Of a stretch of DNA of 64,000 nt, positions 35,389 through 45,122 are shown piece by piece. A program made the position numbers and the translations under genes. This stretch comes from CAXXOZ01 sp963676435. Lineage in GTDB: Bacteria; Bacillota; Clostridia; Lachnospirales; Lachnospiraceae. The stretch lies in the NCBI GenBank assembly GCA_963676435.2, contig CAXXOZ010000006.1, forward strand, positions 434,001-498,000. The letters run 5' to 3'. Each line of letters opens with the position of its first letter. Positions within the stretch are counted from its first letter, which is position 1. The notes under the pieces are model-generated. The model was not told the origin of the DNA. It worked only from the letters and a program-made list of their open reading frames with translations, and made no database searches.

Positions 35389-35406
35389 TCAAAGAAAGGA
35401 AAAGCT

Positions 35407-35715
35407 ATGAATAATATTGAGGGTAAATGGGATGTAACGGTGCATACTTTTTTAGGTGATCAGTTTTCAGTTCATGAATTTAAGATTAACGGAAACGAAC
35501 TTAAGGGTAATGTAACTGATAAAGGAAATGGTGCACAGTCAGAAATAGTTGAAGGTACCGTGGATGGTGAGAATTTTGAATATCAATTCAGTATAAAAAT
35601 TCCAATTGGTAAATTACGCTTTCGAATGAAAGGTGAACTACTTGCAGATGGTACAATAAAAGGTATATCAAAAAATGCTATGGGCAAATTTGAATTTGTC
35701 GGAAAAAGAATTTAA
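35407..35715 (+). CDS. Small beta-rich protein of unknown function, paralogue of 3379-3684
   Basis: A 102-residue protein with no family I recognise. It shares GKWDV.VHTF, GDQF, VTDKGNGA, KIPIG and SKNAMGKF with the protein at 3379-3684, roughly 60% identity by eye over the whole length. It has no signal, membrane segment or cysteine. GAAAGGAAAA precedes the ATG, 18 bases after the LVIVD gene, so it closes the operon. The same small protein also follows the intact UroD-family gene at 3703, which argues for a shared pathway. Confidence 0.85.
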   Translation: MNNIEGKWDVTVHTFLGDQFSVHEFKINGNELKGNVTDKGNGAQSEIVEGTVDGENFEYQFSIKIPIGKLRFRMKGELLADGTIKGISKNAMGKFEFVGKRI

Positions 35716-35829
35716 TTGCAATAGAAAAATTGAGGCATCCATCAGTGATAATAACTGGAATGGTTGCCTTAATTATAAATATTTAATATAATAACAATGA
35801 AGTGATGTGTTTGAAACGAGGTGTTGTTC

Positions 35830-36723
35830 ATGAATGATCTGCAAATTGATTATTTCCTTGCTGTAGCAAGAAATTTAAATTTTACAAAAACTGCAGAGGA
35901 ACTTTATGTTACTCAACCAGCTGTAAGCAGGCAGATTTCATTTTTGGAAAAAGAATTGGATGTAACTCTATTTGACAGGACAAATAAAACAACCATACTT
36001 ACTGAGGCTGGCAGCCTATATTTTGAATATTTTGAAAAATATAGAGAAGAACTCAAACAAATAAAATCCAAGTTGAAAGAATATAACCAAGGTGTTAATG
36101 GAAAAATACGTTTGGGGTGCATGGAAGGATGGGACTTGTCAGGATTTTTTCCAAAAGTCATAGACGGATTTTTAAAAGATTATCCCAATGTAAAACTTGA
36201 ACTTGAATGCTATAGTATCAAAAATTTAGCTCAAGCTCTAAAAAATGAAAGTATTGATGTAGCTTTATCCATTGATATTACATTGAAAGATATTGAAAAT
36301 TTAGAGTTTAAAGAGATAACCGAAATACAAAAAATAATTCTTTTTTCTAAAAGGCACAGATTAAGTATTAATTGCGAACTTACACCTAAGGATTTTAAAG
36401 ATGAAACTTTTTTTGTTTTATCGAATGATGAGGCTTCTTATGCAGGGGAAATAGTTATTGATGACATGAAAAGACTATACGGATTTAAACCCAAACTACA
36501 ATATGTACATAATATAGATTCAATGAATGCATGTGTTCATAATGGGATGGGAGTTGCAATTTTAGACAGCTGGTCTTCGGCAAAACAAATGGAAGATTTA
36601 AGATATATTCCAATTGAAAGTAAACATAAGATTATTTTAGCCTGGAAAAATAAAAAGGCTAGCGATCTTGTTCATGTTTTTTCAAATGAAATAAAATTTA
36701 TTCATGAAAAGCAAAAGAAATAA
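35830..36723 (+). CDS. LysR-family transcriptional regulator
   Basis: A 297-residue regulator. The N-terminal winged helix contains NFTKTAEELYVTQPAVSRQISFLEKEL (residues about 17-43), and a substrate-binding domain begins near 90. The ATG at 35830 follows a GAGG site. It lies 114 bases after the small beta-protein on the same strand. It is the second LysR gene associated with that protein, the first being at 4783. The two regulators have clearly different effector domains, so recent duplication of the whole locus is not evident. Confidence 0.92.
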   Translation: MNDLQIDYFLAVARNLNFTKTAEELYVTQPAVSRQISFLEKELDVTLFDRTNKTTILTEAGSLYFEYFEKYREELKQIKSKLKEYNQGVNGKIRLGCMEGWDLSGFFPKVIDGFLKDYPNVKLELECYSIKNLAQALKNESIDVALSIDITLKDIENLEFKEITEIQKIILFSKRHRLSINCELTPKDFKDETFFVLSNDEASYAGEIVIDDMKRLYGFKPKLQYVHNIDSMNACVHNGMGVAILDSWSSAKQMEDLRYIPIESKHKIILAWKNKKASDLVHVFSNEIKFIHEKQKK

Positions 36724-36735
36724 TTTTAATAAAAG

Positions 36736-36770
36736 AGCTTTTTGATGAATTGAATCGACATCAAAAAGCT
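36736..36770. terminator. Bidirectional terminator between lysR and aroF
   Basis: AGCTTTTTGATG and CATCAAAAAGCT form a perfect 12-bp stem with an 11-base loop, midway between two convergent genes. The minus-strand side has the better T-rich tail. Confidence 0.8.
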
Positions 36771-36780
36771 TATTAATTTA

Positions 36781-37811
36781 TTATAAAAGATCAGCTATTG
36801 TATATAAAAGTTTTTCGCTGTCATCCCATCCAAGACACGGATCGGTGATTGAGCGACCATAAATACCCTCCCCAATCTTTTGAGCTCCTTCTTCTAAATA
36901 ACTTTCAATCATTAATCCTTTTACTAATTTATTTATATCTTCAGAGTTCTTCATGCTATAAATTATTTCTTTTGAAATTCTAATCTGTTCTTTGAATTGT
37001 TTATTTGAGTTTGAATGATTTGTGTCAATAATGACTGCTGGATTTGAAATTTTTCGACTATAATACAACTCATTAAGTTTTACAAGATCTTCATAGTGGT
37101 AATTGGGAACACTATGACCATGCTTGTTTACTGCTCCACGTAAAATACTATGAGTCGATGGATTTCCTAATGACTCTGACTCCCAACCATTACTAAAGAA
37201 TGTATGTCCCTTTTGAGCTTCTTCAATCGCGTGCAACATTATAGAAAGGTCTCCACTGGTAGGATTTTTCATTCCGGTAGCGATTTCTAAACTACTAGCC
37301 ATGAAATGGTGTTGCGGGTTTTCTACTGAACGTGCCCCAACTGCATGATATGAGAGTAAATCATCTAAATATAAACAATTTTCTGGATAAAGCATTTCAT
37401 CGGCAGCTGTTAAACCAGTTTCTGTAATAGATTTAAGATGCATTTTCCTTATTGCTTTTATTCCTTTGGCTATGTCGGACTTTTCTTCCGGGTTTGGTTG
37501 GTGTAGCATGCCTTTGTATCCAACACACGTTGTTCTAGGTTTATTGGTATAAATTCGTGGTATTATTATTAACTTACTTTTTGTTTTTTCTTGTACTTTA
37601 ACTAATCTATTAACATATTCAAGAAGTGTATTTTTCATTTTCGGCTGAACATGGTCCAATAATAATTAAAAAATTTATCACTTATCCCCGACAAGACATC
37701 ATTTATTTCATTATCACGTTTTTCTTTTAGTTCTGCTATTTTCCGAGAAATAGGGTATTCATTTTTGATTTCTTCAAAGCTTGGTATTTTTTTAATTGGT
37801 CTAATATTCAT
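36781..37811 (-). pseudogene. aroF: DAHP synthase (AroF/AroG family), two frameshifts
   Basis: 3-Deoxy-7-phosphoheptulonate synthase starts the shikimate pathway. The normal start is ATG 37811 (MNIRPIKKIPSFEEI), 9 bases after the buk stop. The frame breaks near the GPCSAENE motif. Removing one T from the T6 run and one A from the A5 run a few codons later restores a continuous protein of about 343 residues. The long intact part (292 codons from 37659) carries PRTTCVGYKG and the HSNSNKQ motif of type I synthases. Two homopolymer insertions within about 40 bases suggest sequence error as strongly as real decay. Confidence 0.85.
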
Positions 37812-37820
37812 AAATTTTCC

Positions 37821-38879
37821 TTAAAAATCTTTTGCAGTTTCTTTACCTTCCATTATTCTAAGTGCCCCAAAAGCTAAAGCTTCCATTTCTTTTTCACCAG
37901 GCATAACAATTACAGGTAAAAGATTTTCAATTTTAATAGAAATCATGTCAGTTAACATTTCAGAGTATGCAAGACCGCCTGTTAAAATGACCGCATCAAT
38001 TGGTTCATTAAAAACGCACATCATTATTCCGATTCCTTTTGCAATTTGTAATGCTTGTGCTTTATAAATGAGTAGAGCATGTTTGTCGCCATTGGAAATC
38101 ATTTTTTCCACCTCTCTCAAGTCATGAGTACCTAGATGAGCCTTCATACCACCTTCTCCACGTATTTTTTTCATCATTTCATCTTTAGTGTATTTTCCGC
38201 TATAGCAAAGTTCAACCAAATACATTAGATTTAAACTACCTGATCGATCGGGTGAAAAAGGTCCGGCATCATCAGAAACAGAGTCTATTATTCTTCCATG
38301 AGAATGTGCCGTAACACTAACTCCGCCGCCCATATGAGCAACAACATAGTTCATATCCTCATAATTTTTGCCGACTTTTTTTGAATAGTTCATTGCTACT
38401 GCTCTTGAGTTTAATATATGTGCAAAACTTTGACGCTCTATTTCAGGAAATCCGGTAATTTTTGCTTCTTTAATCATTTCGTCTGCAACAACAGCATCAT
38501 AAATATAAGAGGGGATATTTAAGGGCTCTGCAATTTCTGAAGCAATTAAGGCGCCTAAATTTGAAGCATGCTGCATACGAGGATGCTTAATTAAGAAATC
38601 CTTCATCGATTGATTAACTTTATATCCACCAGTCTTGATGGGAGGTAGCATTCCGCCTCTTCCAACCACACAGGATAATGTGTCTAACTCAATATTATTT
38701 TCTTGTAGTGAATTTATTACAAGAGTTTTTCGGAAATTTAATTGTTCCACAATTTCTTTAAATTTACATAATTCATTTTTTGTATGTTCTATAGAAATTG
38801 ACATTATTTCTACTTCGTTTTCGTATACAGATATTTTTGTACTTGTTGAACCAGGGTTAATAACTAAAATTCTAAACAT
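37821..38879 (-). CDS. buk: Butyrate kinase
   Basis: An ASKHA-fold acyl kinase that turns butyryl-phosphate (or branched/aryl acyl-phosphates) plus ADP into acid and ATP. The 352-residue length is standard. VINPGSTSTKI (about residues 5-15) is the phosphate loop, and the VVAHMGGGVSVTAH segment (about 180-193), DDAGPFSPDRSG and LTGGLAYS near the C-terminus are typical. aroF follows after 9 bases. A ptb gene lies at 43396 on the other strand, and iorAB at 40817-43181. Together they could form an ATP-yielding oxidation of 2-oxoacids. Confidence 0.94.
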   Translation of the reverse strand: MFRILVINPGSTSTKISVYENEVEIMSISIEHTKNELCKFKEIVEQLNFRKTLVINSLQENNIELDTLSCVVGRGGMLPPIKTGGYKVNQSMKDFLIKHPRMQHASNLGALIASEIAEPLNIPSYIYDAVVADEMIKEAKITGFPEIERQSFAHILNSRAVAMNYSKKVGKNYEDMNYVVAHMGGGVSVTAHSHGRIIDSVSDDAGPFSPDRSGSLNLMYLVELCYSGKYTKDEMMKKIRGEGGMKAHLGTHDLREVEKMISNGDKHALLIYKAQALQIAKGIGIMMCVFNEPIDAVILTGGLAYSEMLTDMISIKIENLLPVIVMPGEKEMEALAFGALRIMEGKETAKDF

Positions 38880-39130
38880 ATTTCTCTCGCTTTCTTTGGT
38901 GTATATTTTTAGTCAAAACAAATAAATTCATACTTAAATAATAATATAAATAAACTTTATTGTATAATTGCTTTATATTAATAATATCAATAACAAAATC
39001 ATTATCTATATAAATTTTAAAATTAATGCTAATTGAATAATACCAGAAACATTAAATCCTAAAGTTCATAAGAAAAAATATATCTGGCATTATTTTATAT
39101 ATTGATTAATATATTTGTATTTTGAATATA

Positions 39131-40518
39131 TTATATTATGTTAGGAAAAGCAATACTTATTACAACAGCTACTATTGCTGCAAGAGTCGTCCAAATAACT
39201 GTTTGCCACAAATAAGGAACATAAGATTCTTTGTGGCTTGTATGTGCTAGCTTTTGCATGAATAATATTGTACCATTCCATGGGAGAGACTCAAAGGTGA
39301 TTGATGTTATTACTATAATACGTAAAACAAGGTTCATGTTGGGATTTAAATCAGGAATAGCTGATGCCATCCCAACTATAACACCTACAGTTATAATGAT
39401 ACATGCGGGAGGAGATCCTGTAAGTAGTACAATTACTGCTCCGACAATAAATGCAACCAACATAATATTGAAGCCTAAAGAACTTAAACCATGTATTATT
39501 TCACCGAAAGCCTTTGTTCCTTCTATTACTGCCGCTAATGCTGCAGGAGTGGCAATCATCATAAGTGCCCCAGGATATGTTTCTGAACCTGCATTTAGAG
39601 TATTTCTTAGAGCTGTTAGCCCATTAACTTTAATCCATTTTTTTCACGTGGTATATAATGTTGCATAAAAATTACATTTACAAGTATACCCAAAGTAAGT
39701 GCAATTGCTATATGTACATGGATTATTGTGTAAAAAATAAAAACTGTAATAAGTGGAGTGATGGCTAAAAGAAAAGGTGGTAATTTACGTCCATCTTCAG
39801 AAGCAACAGGTGGTACGGTGTCCAATTCAAAATGTTTTCCATTTTTTCTGTCTTTGTTTATCATATAAAGTAAGGTAAAGTAACCACCAATACCAATTAT
39901 TAATGCAGCAACAATACCTGGTACAAGACCTGATACTGAGCTAACTTCATACCCTGCCCCTGTAAATGCACCAACAGCCAAAACATTCATTATTTGTGGT
40001 GCTCCAGGAGCTGCAACAAATGCACAATTTAAAACAAGCATTCCAGGGACAAAACGTCTTGGAATATCACATACCTCAGCAATAATTAGCGCGACAGGAA
40101 ACATTGTAAAAATCTGTACATATGCGTCGATACCGCCCATTGTACACAAACCTGAAACGAGCAACATTAATAACAATCCCACTTTAATTTTTTTATCATC
40201 AGATTGCTTTTCATTAATGAATTTTTTCATTAATGTTTTTGCAATTGAAGTGGCAGCACCAGTATCAGCATATAATTTTCCTAAAATAACTCCAAGGAAT
40301 ACTATTGAAAATACTGCCGACATCATTGTGATTAACCCACCAACATAAGTGGTTTCTGATACAGCATCACCAACAAAAGAAGTTAAAGGATTAAGTGAAT
40401 TTGTTAATGCAACTATAACTGCACAAATAGCTGCAACATAATAAGTTGTAAAACCTTTGTAAGTTAGTATTAAAAAAACAATTAATGCAACAATAATACC
40501 TATTAAACCTATTGACAT
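39131..40518 (-). pseudogene. GntP-family-like permease, frameshifted
   Basis: A multi-span membrane transporter related to the gluconate/organic-acid:H+ symporters. It opens MSIGLIGIIVALIVFL after GGAGG and runs through about eight hydrophobic segments to EKNGLKLMG, where it stops. The next frame continues LTALRNTLNAG and holds the remaining four or so helices to IAFPNII. One missing base in the A3 run near 39628-39632 explains the break; corrected length is about 462 residues. The neighbours suggest a 2-oxoacid or organic-acid substrate, by inference. Frameshift may be real or an error. Confidence 0.82.
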
Positions 40519-40722
40519 TTCATAAACCTCCATAAATTAATATAAGTTAAACTTAATATAAATCCTATAAATGTGCACAAAATTTAGAATTTTTATTAAT
40601 TTAAATTGTATAATATTTATAATCAAATGTACAATCACACTTTAATGATGGATACCATAAACAAATAGTTATTAAGATATTGTTATGCGGATTAAAACTT
40701 TAAAAATAGTATAAAAACGAGG

Positions 40723-40766
40723 ATGAGCCTATAAAAGTTTTATTTTTCAAACTTTTATAGGCTCAT
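40723..40766. terminator. Hairpin downstream of iorB
   Basis: An 18-bp perfect inverted repeat (40723-40740 with 40749-40766), 8-base loop. It lies about 50 bases after the iorB stop and a T-rich stretch follows on the minus strand. The rest of the 298-base gap 40519-40816 holds nothing else I can name. Confidence 0.7.
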
Positions 40767-40816
40767 AAAATTTATGGTATATAGTTTATTGGTGATAGTT
40801 AAAGTAAAAAAAATAC

Positions 40817-41389
40817 CTACTGTAAAATACTCATTCCTTTTTCTAGTGCTTTTAAATTCAAATCAACAAAAGCAGGTTTTACATTTTCCTTAATTATTTT
40901 TTCCCAGTTTAAGTTTTCTAAATTCATGCTTTTTACTATAGCTCCAAGTAATATAATATTCATAACCTTGGTATTTCCCATTTCTTCGGCAAGTTTTGAT
41001 GCATTAATAATTTTTGTTTTTGCTTTTTCATTTAAAATTGTCTCAAGTTTGTTTGGATAATTCTGTTCACCTATAAGTACGGAAATTGATGGTATCTCTA
41101 AATCGTTAACAATTAAGGCTCCATCTATTTTAAGGTATTCAAGCCAGCGAAGAGCTTCCATTTTTTCAAAAGCAATTAATAAATCGGCTCCTCCTTTAGC
41201 AATAACAGGTGACTCGACTTTTTCCCCATATCTTATTTGTGAAGAAACACTTCCGCCTCTTTGAGACATGCCATGAATTTCACTCATCTTCACATCATAA
41301 CCTGCTTCAAGTAAACCCATTGTTAATATTTTACTGGCGAGGATAGTTCCTTGTCCGCCTACGCCAACTAATAATATATTATTATTCAT
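40817..41389 (-). CDS. iorB: Indolepyruvate ferredoxin oxidoreductase beta subunit (IorB)
   Basis: The gamma-type subunit of 2-oxoacid:ferredoxin oxidoreductases (190 residues). It shows NILLVGVGGQGTILASKIL (about residues 4-22) and EIHGMSQRGGSVSSQIR (about 43-59), the family signatures. The start at 41389 follows AAGGAGG; the ORF can extend to 41416 inside iorA but that start has no site. It partners iorA, whose stop it touches, and the complex oxidises arylpyruvates from aromatic amino acids to aryl-acetyl-CoA, reducing ferredoxin. Confidence 0.93.
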   Translation of the reverse strand: MNNNILLVGVGGQGTILASKILTMGLLEAGYDVKMSEIHGMSQRGGSVSSQIRYGEKVESPVIAKGGADLLIAFEKMEALRWLEYLKIDGALIVNDLEIPSISVLIGEQNYPNKLETILNEKAKTKIINASKLAEEMGNTKVMNIILLGAIVKSMNLENLNWEKIIKENVKPAFVDLNLKALEKGMSILQ

Positions 41390-41390
41390 C

Positions 41391-43181
41391 TTATATATCC
41401 TCCTTAACAATTGCATTCGTTGGACATGTCTGAGAGCAAACTTGACATCCTACACATGAAGACCTATCAATATTTACTTTCTTTTTATCTTTATTAAAAA
41501 CTAATGCAGGACAACCAGTTTTTAAACACTTTTTACAGCCGATGCAACTTTTCTCGTCAATAATACATTTTGTAGAAAATACACCAGTAAACTCGTTTTT
41601 ATCCTCGCTTGAAAGTTTCTTCAATACACAAGGCCACCTAGTTATAATGACTGATGGTTCATCCAGCTTCATGAATTCTTCAAGTGTTGTTGAAACTTCT
41701 TCTAAATTGTTTGGATTAATAACTTTTAAATTTTTAACCCCCAAAGCCTTAACAACAGTTTCAATATCAATTGCAGTTGTAACATCACCTTTAACGGTAT
41801 ATCCACTGCCTGGATTTTGTTGATGACCAGTCATACCTGTAATTCGATTATCTAAAATAACACTTATTGTATTACTCTTATTATATATTGTGTTTATTAA
41901 GGAGTTTATTCCTGAATGAAAGAATGTTGAGTCACCCAATATACCAACAACACGTTTTCCTGTCTCATTCATGTTGAAAACAGTCTGTGCACCATGACCC
42001 AAACTAAAACTTGCTCCCATACAAAGAGATGTATCCATTGCATTGTAAGGAGTTGTGTATGCAAGAGTATAGCATCCAATGTCTCCAGAAATCATTATTT
42101 CTTCTCTATCTTTTCTTTTGCCCAATTCATAGAAAAAACCTCTATGTGGACATCCTGCACAAAGAGTAGGAGCTCGGTTAACAATAAGTTCTTTATTTAT
42201 CTCTATTGTTTCAGGATCTGTACCAAAGAAAGCCTTTCGAATTTGGTCCGGCATTTTTTCTCCATAAGGAGGGAAGAAATTATTCCCAAAACACTCAAAG
42301 CCCAGTATTTTTACAAACTCTTCAATATATGAATCGTTCTCTTCAATAACATATATTTTGTCCATTTGGCTGCAGAAGTCTTTAATTTTTTCAGTAGGCA
42401 AGGGATAAGTAAAACCTAATTTGAGATATGATACCGTTTCTCCAAAAACTTCTTTTGCATATTTGTAGCAAACACCAGATGAAATAATTCCTATTTTTGA
42501 TGATGATGAATATTCAGCAAAATTTAAATCGGTATTATCACTATATTTAGAAAGAGCCTTTATTCTTTCTTCTACATTTTTTCGCCACATTCTTGCATTT
42601 GCTGGAACACATACGAAACGATCCGCTTCATTTTTGTAATCTTTGATACTGATATCATGCTTTTCTTTCAGTTCGACAACAGATTTTGAATGGCAAACAC
42701 GTGTAGTCATTCTGAAAAGGACTGGAGTATCCATTTTTTCACTTAAATCATACGCTTCTATAAGCATATCCTTACATTCCTGACTATCTGATGGCTCGAA
42801 CATAGGAATTTTTGCCATTTTTGCATAATTTCTATTATCCTGTTCGTTTTGAGACGAGTGCTGTCCAGGTTCATCTGCGGTAATAATAACACAACCTCCA
42901 TTTACTCCCATGTAGGAAAAGGTAAAGAGCGGATCAGCAGCAACATTTAAACCTACATGTTTCATTGAGGCAATGCTTCTTGCTCCTGCTATAGATGCTC
43001 CAACTACTGATTCAAGTGCAACTTTTTCATTTGTTGCCCACTCAGAATAAATGTCTTGATATGTTGCAAGATTTTCTAAAATTTCTGTACTTGGTGTTCC
43101 AGGATATGCTGACGCAAAAGTCACACCTGCTTCAAAAGCCCCTCTTGCAATGGCTTCATTTCCAGTTAATAATTTCTTCAT
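41391..43181 (-). CDS. iorA: Indolepyruvate ferredoxin oxidoreductase alpha subunit (IorA)
   Basis: A 596-residue TPP-dependent oxidoreductase subunit. The N-terminal pyrimidine-binding domain (AYPGTPSTEI, about residues 24-33), the TPP-binding domain (GDIGCYTL and GDSTFFHSG, about 375-420) and a C-terminal two-[4Fe-4S] ferredoxin domain (CIGCKKC and CVGCQVCSQTCP, about 549-588) are all present. AAAGGAAA precedes the ATG. With iorB, and with buk and ptb nearby, it could feed aryl- or branched acyl-CoA into substrate-level phosphorylation. Confidence 0.95.
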   Translation of the reverse strand: MKKLLTGNEAIARGAFEAGVTFASAYPGTPSTEILENLATYQDIYSEWATNEKVALESVVGASIAGARSIASMKHVGLNVAADPLFTFSYMGVNGGCVIITADEPGQHSSQNEQDNRNYAKMAKIPMFEPSDSQECKDMLIEAYDLSEKMDTPVLFRMTTRVCHSKSVVELKEKHDISIKDYKNEADRFVCVPANARMWRKNVEERIKALSKYSDNTDLNFAEYSSSSKIGIISSGVCYKYAKEVFGETVSYLKLGFTYPLPTEKIKDFCSQMDKIYVIEENDSYIEEFVKILGFECFGNNFFPPYGEKMPDQIRKAFFGTDPETIEINKELIVNRAPTLCAGCPHRGFFYELGKRKDREEIMISGDIGCYTLAYTTPYNAMDTSLCMGASFSLGHGAQTVFNMNETGKRVVGILGDSTFFHSGINSLINTIYNKSNTISVILDNRITGMTGHQQNPGSGYTVKGDVTTAIDIETVVKALGVKNLKVINPNNLEEVSTTLEEFMKLDEPSVIITRWPCVLKKLSSEDKNEFTGVFSTKCIIDEKSCIGCKKCLKTGCPALVFNKDKKKVNIDRSSCVGCQVCSQTCPTNAIVKEDI

Positions 43182-43395
43182 TATTTACTATTTCCTTTCT
43201 TAAGCATTTAGATAGATCTGTAATTTCATATATTATTTGATATTTGGAAAATATATATGATTTGTTATGATAGCATATTTGAATTTTGTTTTATAATTCC
43301 AATTTTATTATATTTACTATAGCCATATAGTAATTGTACAAAGATATTAGAATATGATAATTTTGAATAAATTTAATGAAGAGGAAAAGAATAAT

Positions 43396-44307
43396 ATGGA
43401 ATTTAAAAATTATGAGGAATTATTAAAAGAAATAAAAAATGATAAAAATAAAAAAAAGGTAGCAATAGCATCAGCAGCAGATGAGCATACTATTGAAGCT
43501 GCACTGGATGCATTTGATAATAATATTTCAATGCCTATTTTTATTGGTAATAAAAATAATATACAAAAGATTCTGACAAATTTTAATAGAGAATATGATC
43601 AGTTTGAAATAATAAATGAAAAGGATATTTTGAAAACGCCATATATAGCTTCTGGATTGGTGAACGAAGGTAATGCTGACTTTGTGATGAAAGGTTTAAT
43701 TGATACTTCTGATTTTTTAAGAGGTATTGTGGATAAAGAAACTGGTCTAAGAACTGGGAATGTAATGAGTCACATTGCATTTTTGCAAATCCCAAATTAT
43801 CCTAAGTTAGTTGCCGTGACAGATGGAGGCATGATAATTAACCCTGACTTATCCCAAAAAAGGCAAATACTGCAAAATGCTTTTAAAACTTTATTGAACA
43901 TGGGATATGATAATCCAAAAGCAGCTGCATTTACGGCTGTTGAAAAGCCAAACAAATCTATGCAGGAAACTATAGATGCTCAAAAATTACATGAGGAATC
44001 TGAGTCTGGAGAATTTATAAATTGCGTTTTAGAAGGACCTGTTTCATATGATGTTGCTATTTCTAAAAAATCAGCATTGGTAAAAGGTTTTGAAGGTAGG
44101 TATTGTGGTGGATATGATATTTGGTTGGTTCCAAATATTTCCGCAGGAAATCTTCTTTGCAAAGCTTTAATTTATAATGCTGGAGCAAAAATGGCAGGCA
44201 TAGTAGTTGGAGCGAAAGTTCCACTTGTGTTGAATTCAAGAAGTTCTTCTTCTGAAGAAAAATATTATGCTATGGCATTGGCGGCAGCATCGAGTAAAGG
44301 ATTTTAA
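43396..44307 (+). CDS. ptb: Phosphate butyryltransferase (Ptb)
   Basis: Converts acyl-CoA and phosphate to acyl-phosphate. The 303-residue length, the KKVAIASAADEHTIEAALDA start and the C-terminal GAKMAGIVVGAKVPLVLNSRSSSSEEKY fit the Ptb/phosphate acetyltransferase family, Ptb branch. The ATG at 43396 follows AGAGGAAAAG. It is divergent from iorA with a 214-base gap, so a shared regulatory region is likely. It forms the pair with buk, though on the opposite strand and 4.5 kb away. Confidence 0.92.
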   Translation: MEFKNYEELLKEIKNDKNKKKVAIASAADEHTIEAALDAFDNNISMPIFIGNKNNIQKILTNFNREYDQFEIINEKDILKTPYIASGLVNEGNADFVMKGLIDTSDFLRGIVDKETGLRTGNVMSHIAFLQIPNYPKLVAVTDGGMIINPDLSQKRQILQNAFKTLLNMGYDNPKAAAFTAVEKPNKSMQETIDAQKLHEESESGEFINCVLEGPVSYDVAISKKSALVKGFEGRYCGGYDIWLVPNISAGNLLCKALIYNAGAKMAGIVVGAKVPLVLNSRSSSSEEKYYAMALAAASSKGF

Positions 44308-44389
44308 CAATATGTTTTAATTGTAAATAAGTTAATGTTAACTAGGATTACTGTTGAATGACAAGAATGGAATGTGATTGGGGGAAACA

Positions 44390-45122
44390 TGTCAGAAGAA
44401 GAGATTAAAATTATAATTGAATATATCTATTATGAAAAATTGTATTAATACTGAGATGGCCTTCACTTTGTTATCTAATGGACATGTTTGCTATATCGAT
44501 TAAGACAAAAGCTTTAAAATGAATTCAAATGTCGGAGATGTAATGTCGGAAAATGATCCGGCTCATGAAGTTTTTAAAATTGGTATAACAGTAAGTTATT
44601 CAATACCTAAAGAATTATTTGGAGTTTCTTTATACGGGAAACTTGTACCAATATTTTAAAAGGGACTAAAAGAGTAAATGCCGTTTTAGCCAGTGCTTTT
44701 TCAGTTGAAAAGCAAGAAAATATTGAAGAGTTTCTAAGAATCTTGAATACTCATTAAAGCAGACTGAAAGAGCGGTAGAAAAATTTTCGAATGATACAAT
44801 TTTGTTTGTAGAAGAATTATCAGAAATATAGGATAAATGTAAGTCAATAGAACTAAAAGTTTCCAGAGTTTCAGAAAGCATAAAAAACATAAATAAAAGT
44901 GCATCCACTTCGAATTTATTGGCATTAAATGCCGCTATAAAAGTAACAAGGGCAGAAACTGAAGGAAGAGGTTTTAGTTTCGTAGCAAATGAAATGGGTA
45001 GATTAGCAAAAATGAATACTGATACGGCAAAGAAAATAAATAACCATTTAGCAGATATGTTCAGACATAGTATTGATATTATTTATTATTGGACCGAATC
45101 GCTAGAGCTATGGTCAACTTAG
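44390..45122 (+). pseudogene. Soluble methyl-accepting chemotaxis-type receptor, decayed
   Basis: Pieces in several frames match a cytosolic chemoreceptor. Around 44580-44680 is an IPKELFGVSLYGK sensor segment. At 44690-44830 lies a coiled region with in-frame stops. At 44905-45080 is the conserved tip with STSNLLALNAAIKVTRAE and GRGFSFVANEMGRLAK, where canonical receptors read NLLALNAAIEAARAGE. Multiple stops and shifts make it a pseudogene. Confidence 0.75.
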
